This document shows, piece after piece, positions 8,435 to 11,819 of a stretch of 11,819 nucleotides of DNA. The stretch spans positions 1-11,819 of the forward strand of contig JAWOEH010000183.1 in NCBI GenBank assembly GCA_046482855.1, written 5' to 3'. The notes under the pieces were generated by a model, which saw only the letters and a list, made by a program, of their open reading frames with translations, did no database searches and had not been told where the DNA came from. The DNA is from CAYVSF01 sp046482855. Its GTDB lineage: Bacteria; Bacteroidota; Bacteroidia; Bacteroidales; UBA12077. Each line of letters begins with the position of its first letter. Within the stretch, counting starts at the first letter, position 1. Position numbers and translations under genes: made by a program.

Positions 8435-9841
8435 ATGGAAGTATTGGATTTGTTGCTCAATGCAAGAACAGAACGCCAGGCGCTTCGGAAAAAAGTAGCC
8501 TCTGCAAGTTATGCTACCGTAAGCTTAAATTTTAACTTGGCTGGTTATCCTAAAAGTACACTCCGGGTGAAGCAAGTTTTTAAAATTGTGCGCCAGGAGT
8601 TGTTAACCTTTCTGCAGGCCGCCCGAATTCCTGTTAGCATGGATATGGGAGTTGACTTACATAATGCTGCCGGCGATTTTGTGGTTTTTCCTCTGCGACA
8701 TACCCGGCAGGGGCTGGATGGAATAAAAGAAGTGTTGGAAAAGTTTGAACAGCAGCATCCTTTAAATCGGTTGTTAGATGTAGATCTGTTTGATGCATCA
8801 GGTATGCCTGTCTCCTCAGGGAAAAGAAAATCCTGCTTGATTTGCCAGGAAGGTTCTGCACTGATTTGTATGCGTGAGCAAAGGCATTCAGCTGAGGAGT
8901 TTCGGAAGGTGGCTTTTGGTAAGATTGAGGCTCATTGGAAAGCGCAGTGTCAGCAAACAACCATTCGACGGTTAACTTCTCTTGCTACACAAGCGCTCCT
9001 GATGGAGGTGTCAGTGCCCGAAAAGCCCGGATTGGTGTGTCCAACAAGTCAAGGGGCGCATGATGATATGAACTATTTTTCTTTCCTTCAATCCACTGCT
9101 GCGTTAAGTCCTTATTTTGCGGATATAGCAAAGCTGGGGTATGACTGGAATGGGATGTGCAATGTTGAGATTCTCCAGCAAATACGAACGCTGGGTTTGC
9201 AAATGGAATCCGCTATGAAACAATCAACAGGAGGGGTAAATACACAAAAGGGCATCATTTTTCTTATGGGTTTTTCTGTTTTTGCTGCTGCCTACGTAAT
9301 TTCGGTGCGGTCTTTTTTTGATACGGCCCTGTTTCGCCAGGTGATAAAGCTGCTAAATAAGGATTTGGTGGCTCGTGAACTGCAAAATGGATGGAATCAG
9401 GATGCCTCACATGGCGAAAAATGCTTTAATAAATTTGGTGCAGAACATGCTGGCGGCATTCGCCGCGAAGTAGAGCTTGGTTTACCAACGGTTTTCGACT
9501 CAGCCCTGCCCCTGATGCAAAGCTTGTTTCCTGAAGGTATCGACACTGTAAACCAAGATCTTGCCGAAAATAAATTAACCCAGATATTGCTCAAAATTAT
9601 GACCGTAAATAGCGATACCAATATCCTTTTTCGAAAAGATCTTGCCGTATTAAATAAAGTACAACAATGGGCACAACGTGCCCTGGAGCAAGCTAACCCC
9701 ATCGAATCAGATGCCTATGAACAGCTCAAAAGTTATTGTTTGGAGCAATATGTTTCGCCGGGAGGTTCTGCTGATTTATTAGCAATTTCCATCTTTATTT
9801 ACCAAATTACGCATAGTTTTAGTAACAATACTGCTATATAG
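8435..9841 (+). CDS. citXG: Fused CitX-CitG: apo-citrate lyase phosphoribosyl-dephospho-CoA transferase / triphosphoribosyl-dephospho-CoA synthase
   Basis: This is a two-domain cofactor enzyme of 468 aa. The N-terminal CitX part (about 1-170) would transfer the prosthetic group to Ser14 of CitD. It shows ARTERQALRKK at the start, HPLNRLLDVDLFDASG (about 108-123; compare HPLGRLWDIDVL in E. coli) and a Cys pair CLIC (134-137) followed by CMREQRHS. The C-terminal CitG part (about 180-468) would make 2'-(5''-triphosphoribosyl)-3'-dephospho-CoA from ATP and dephospho-CoA. It shows PEKPGLV (195-201), GAHDDM (207-212), GVNTQKG (267-273), GIRREVELGLP, NSDTNI and SPGGSADLL. CitXG fusions are known, for example in Haemophilus. 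I chose ATG 8435 because the only earlier start (TTG 8417) lies within a hairpin stem. Several usually conserved CitG residues differ: KPGLVC for KPGLVD, NTQKG for NTHKG and VNSDTN for INGDTN. Whether they affect activity is unknown. Confidence 0.92.
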   Translation: MEVLDLLLNARTERQALRKKVASASYATVSLNFNLAGYPKSTLRVKQVFKIVRQELLTFLQAARIPVSMDMGVDLHNAAGDFVVFPLRHTRQGLDGIKEVLEKFEQQHPLNRLLDVDLFDASGMPVSSGKRKSCLICQEGSALICMREQRHSAEEFRKVAFGKIEAHWKAQCQQTTIRRLTSLATQALLMEVSVPEKPGLVCPTSQGAHDDMNYFSFLQSTAALSPYFADIAKLGYDWNGMCNVEILQQIRTLGLQMESAMKQSTGGVNTQKGIIFLMGFSVFAAAYVISVRSFFDTALFRQVIKLLNKDLVARELQNGWNQDASHGEKCFNKFGAEHAGGIRREVELGLPTVFDSALPLMQSLFPEGIDTVNQDLAENKLTQILLKIMTVNSDTNILFRKDLAVLNKVQQWAQRALEQANPIESDAYEQLKSYCLEQYVSPGGSADLLAISIFIYQITHSFSNNTAI

Positions 9842-9882
9842 GTACATAGCGGTAGGGGTGTTCGTATTTTAAATTCATAGTT

Positions 9883-10968
9883 ATGTTGATTGAGGACACA
9901 GATTTTCGTGAAGAAGTTTTGGATCTTGGGAATCCTTTTGATGTAAAATTGGTGAGTGAATTTTTAGGCTCACTTGATTTTTCTTTTCATCCCGAGAGTG
10001 TCGATTATATTGTGCTTTTGTACAATTTAAATGGAGACTTGATTGGCACCGGATCGTCACAAAAAAATGTGCTAAAGTATGTGGCTGTGGCCCCAAAATT
10101 TCGTGAGACAACCGCCTTTGCCAAAATAATTTCACACCTTACCGAGCGATTAGTCGTTGATTATTCCTCTATTTTTGTGTTTACTAAGCCACGGAATGTG
10201 GTAGTATTTAAGGGTTTAGGATTTAAGCATATAGCCACTGCCGAACCTTTATTTTCATTGTTAGAGTATGGAATGAAAGGTATTCGGGCATACCAAAATC
10301 AGCTTAAAAAATACAAAAAGCTACACGCTTCGCGTGATATTGCGTCTATGGTTGTGAATTGCAATCCCTTTACCAATGGGCATAAGTATTTAATTGAAAA
10401 GGCCGCTTCGGAAAATGAGTGGCTCTACCTGTTTGTTGTAGAGGAGGATTTTTCTGTTTTTCCTTTTGATGTTCGATGGGAATTAATTAAGAAAGGGTTA
10501 GCTCATTTGGATAATGTTGTGATGATCCCAGGTGGTGATTATATTGTATCGGGGAAAACTTTTCCCTATTATTTTTTGAAGGGCATTGATGAAGATGAGC
10601 GCATAGCAAGACAGGGAGAACTTGATGTGGATATTTTTCGTAATTATATTACGCCGGTTTTGGGTATTAATAAGCGCTATGTGGGATCGGAAAACTACTG
10701 TAAAACGACTGCTGCCTATAATACGGCCATGCGGAAATTGTTGCCCGAAAAAGGAATTGAACTTATTGAGGTTGAGCGTAAATGTCAAACGGCTAACCAC
10801 CATGAACAATTTATTAGCGCCTCGAAAGTCCGACAGGCTATAAGGGAGGATAACTTGGACGAGTATAGCAACTTTCTGCCCGAAAATACCCTGAAATTTC
10901 TTAATAGTGGGGCAGCCGACGTTATAATTAAAGCCATAAAAAGTAGCGATTCAATCATTAATTTATAA
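9883..10968 (+). CDS. citC: [Citrate (pro-3S)-lyase] ligase (acetate:SH-citrate lyase ligase)
   Basis: This enzyme activates citrate lyase by acetylating the thiol of the CitD prosthetic group with ATP and acetate, releasing AMP and PPi (EC 6.2.1.22). The 361-aa length fits CitC (about 350 aa). The N-terminal GNAT-like domain (about 1-130) includes LKYVAVAPKFRETTAFAKII and YSSIFVFTKPRNVVVFKGLG. The C-terminal nucleotidyltransferase domain holds NPFTNGHKYLIEKA, with the HxGH-type ATP motif as TNGH at 164-167, then FPFDVRWELIKKG, IFRNYITPVLGI, YVGSENYC and the ISASKVRQ nucleotide motif near 312. All key motifs are intact. ATG 9883 comes 41 bp after the citXG stop. CitC is the last gene here, whereas in E. 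coli and Klebsiella citC leads the operon. I see no clear terminator directly after it. Confidence 0.96.
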   Translation: MLIEDTDFREEVLDLGNPFDVKLVSEFLGSLDFSFHPESVDYIVLLYNLNGDLIGTGSSQKNVLKYVAVAPKFRETTAFAKIISHLTERLVVDYSSIFVFTKPRNVVVFKGLGFKHIATAEPLFSLLEYGMKGIRAYQNQLKKYKKLHASRDIASMVVNCNPFTNGHKYLIEKAASENEWLYLFVVEEDFSVFPFDVRWELIKKGLAHLDNVVMIPGGDYIVSGKTFPYYFLKGIDEDERIARQGELDVDIFRNYITPVLGINKRYVGSENYCKTTAAYNTAMRKLLPEKGIELIEVERKCQTANHHEQFISASKVRQAIREDNLDEYSNFLPENTLKFLNSGAADVIIKAIKSSDSIINL

Positions 10969-11085
10969 CCGGCAATCAGACATTCCTTATTGGTAAGATA
11001 GACTTGTGCTTTAAATTCACTCCTCTATGCGATTTGTAGCAGGCATAGTAAGGACTGCCTATGAATGTGTTTTGTGATTTCCTTA
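10969..11085. other. Spacer between citC and the repeat cluster
   Basis: This stretch is AT-rich with no gene. The only structure is a weak AGGCA/TGCCT inverted repeat (11041-11060), too short to call a terminator. Transcripts of the cit operon may instead end in the hairpins that follow. Confidence 0.4.
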
Positions 11086-11100
11086 CGCCCTTTCAGGGCG
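11086..11100. repeat. Triloop hairpin CGCCCT-TTC-AGGGCG
   Basis: This is a perfect 6-bp stem with a TTC triloop. It is the first member of the hairpin family that fills the 3' end of the window. Its loop is the reverse complement of the GAA loop at 11457-11459, so the two lie in opposite orientation. Confidence 0.65.
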
Positions 11101-11119
11101 CCATTTCCCTGCCGGATGG

Positions 11120-11417
11120 TATCACAGGGCGTTGCCCTGTGCTGTTGCTTCGGCCCCTTCAGGGCCTTTTGCCTATTGGTTTCGGTTATTAAATGGTTTT
11201 CTTACACTTTGTTGGGCGTGGTTTAATTGCGGTTATTGTATCACAGAGAGTTGCCCTGTGCTGTTGCTTCGGCCCCTTTGGGGCCTTTTGCCTATTGGTT
11301 TCGGTTATTAAATGGTTTTCTTACACTTTGTTGGGAGGTTGGTTTAATTGCGGTTATTGTATCACAGAGGGTTGCCCTTTGCTGTTGCTTCGGCCCCTTC
11401 AGGGCCTTTTGTCTATT
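11120..11417. repeat. Tandem direct repeat, 119-121 bp unit, about 2.5 copies
   Basis: Copy 1 spans 11120-11238 (119 bp), copy 2 spans 11239-11359 (121 bp) and a partial copy 3 spans 11360-11417 (58 bp). Copies 1 and 2 differ at only a handful of positions plus a 2-bp length change in the TTGGG..GGTTTAATTG segment. Each unit starts TATCACAG, carries a GTT-loop hairpin (perfect only in copy 1: CACAGGGC-GTT-GCCCTGTG, 11123-11141), then a GGCCC..GGGCC hairpin followed by TTTT, then an AT-rich spacer. In copy 2 the second hairpin is improved (GGCCCC-TTT-GGGGCC, 11271-11285) while the first is decayed. The close similarity suggests recent local duplication. Open frames across it merely repeat the same peptide and are not genes. 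Confidence 0.9.
11152..11170 (+). terminator. Terminator-like hairpin with T-run in repeat copy 1
   Basis: GGCCC (11152-11156) pairs with GGGCC (11162-11166) and is followed by TTTT. The same structure recurs at 11271-11289 and about 11392-11410. These are the nearest hairpin-plus-T structures downstream of citC, so they could end cit operon transcripts, though they may simply be parts of the repeat. Confidence 0.35.
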
Positions 11418-11449
11418 TATCTTCAGCATCTGCAAGTTTTGCCACGGCT

Positions 11450-11531
11450 AAGCCCTGAAAGGGCTTGAGCTAAAGCGTAGGGCAACGCCCTACGTACAAA
11501 GGCACCCGACATAGACACCCCAACGGGGTGT
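11450..11531. repeat. Inverted-orientation triloop hairpin cluster (GAA, AAC, AAC)
   Basis: Three perfect hairpins lie in a row: AAGCCCT-GAA-AGGGCTT (11450-11466), CGTAGGGC-AAC-GCCCTACG (11476-11494) and ACACCCC-AAC-GGGGTGT (11515-11531). Read on the - strand, the first two give GTAGGGC-GTT-GCCCTAC followed by CCCT-TTC-AGGG. This is the same order of GTT and TTC hairpins as each unit of the tandem repeat upstream, so this is a diverged copy in reverse orientation. The layout resembles REP/BIME elements. No transposase is in the window. Confidence 0.75.
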
Positions 11532-11557
11532 GAGCATGGTTTTCATTGCATATTTTC

Positions 11558-11580
11558 AACACAAGGCGTTGTCGTGTGTT
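11558..11580. repeat. Degenerate GTT-loop hairpin
   Basis: AACACAAGGC and GTCGTGTGTT flank a GTT loop. Eight of the ten positions are Watson-Crick pairs, one is a G-T wobble and one is mismatched. It looks like an older member of the same hairpin family. Confidence 0.5.
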
Positions 11581-11693
11581 ATTGCGTACGCATTTTTCAG
11601 GGCCTGACAATTCATCAACAACGTGAATGTTTGTGGCTATGTTGGGGCATGGGTTTTAAAGGTGCCGGCAATAACTTCGCACGCTGATAGATT

Positions 11694-11734
11694 TAGACCT
11701 GACAACGTCCGAAGGTCTTGTCAGCGTCTATTTT
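11694..11734 (+). terminator. Long imperfect hairpin followed by TTTT
   Basis: TAGACCTGACAA (11694-11705) pairs with TTGTCAGCGTCTA (11718-11730): 12 bp with one bulged base, around a 12-nt loop, then TTTT. It has the form of an intrinsic terminator on the + strand, but no gene lies just upstream, so it may be another dispersed repeat. Confidence 0.45.
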
Positions 11735-11736
11735 CG

Positions 11737-11761
11737 CCTGAGCCTGTCTGTCGAAGGCAGG
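11737..11761. repeat. Short repeat with TCGAAGG / CCTGAGCCTGTC core
   Basis: On the - strand this reads as CCTTCGACAG followed by CAGGCTCAGG. It resembles a short dispersed motif (CCTTCGACAGGCTCAGG) that I recall as common between genes in Bacteroidota; here it carries a small internal duplication (GTCTGTC). The identification is from memory. Confidence 0.4.
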
Positions 11762-11819
11762 AGGGTGAATATTCCTTGATTTTTCCCGGATTTCCCACAG
11801 ATAGATGTAAATGGTTCCC

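Noticed and set aside
11120..11417. CRISPR array
   Set aside because: The unit is 119-121 bp and the spacer parts are conserved between copies rather than unique, so this is a tandem repeat and not repeat-spacer structure.
11193..11468. Overlapping + strand open frames (91 and 74 codons) across the repeat region
   Set aside because: They lie inside the tandem repeat. The peptides just repeat the same Cys/Leu-rich segments because the DNA repeats, and the frames shift where copies differ in length. No known family is recognisable.

Overview
This window looks like part of a chromosome from the phylum Bacteroidota. The grounds are AT-rich translation starts with no Shine-Dalgarno GGAGG, a perfect Bacteroidota-type -7 element (TAnnTTTG) just before the first gene, moderate GC content, and a downstream region of short GC-rich hairpin repeats of a kind common between genes in this phylum. 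The phylum call is an inference. I cannot name a genus, although an anaerobic or facultative member of the Bacteroidales/Marinilabiliales type would fit.

Layout, all genes on the + strand. Positions 1-505 hold no gene I can support, apart from the probable acnB promoter. Positions 506-5343 carry acnB (aconitate hydratase B) and icd (monomeric NADP isocitrate dehydrogenase), 32 bp apart and probably co-transcribed. A strong GC-rich hairpin at 5366-5389 follows. Positions 5390-5615 are a leader or promoter region. Positions 5616-10968 carry a complete citrate lyase operon: citD (acyl carrier protein), citE (beta subunit), citF (alpha subunit), a fused citX-citG cofactor gene, and citC (acetate:SH-citrate lyase ligase). 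Positions 10969-11819 are non-coding and dense with repeats: a 119-121 bp tandem repeat (about 2.5 copies) and a family of triloop hairpins in both orientations.

How the genes fit together: citrate lyase splits citrate into acetate and oxaloacetate. CitX-CitG makes and attaches the triphosphoribosyl-dephospho-CoA arm of CitD, and CitC acetylates that arm to activate the enzyme. AcnB and Icd interconvert citrate, isocitrate and 2-oxoglutarate. The window therefore gathers two routes that meet at citrate: oxidation to 2-oxoglutarate with NADPH (or the reverse), and cleavage to oxaloacetate and acetate. It shows no citrate carrier, no oxaloacetate decarboxylase and no CitAB two-component system. 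This leaves open whether the lyase consumes imported citrate or citrate made inside the cell.

I do not see a wholly new system. The points most worth a second look are the linkage of acnB-icd to a citrate lyase operon of unusual order (D-E-F-XG-C), substitutions in the conserved CitG motifs, the perfect hairpin between citF and citXG, and the hairpin-repeat cluster downstream.
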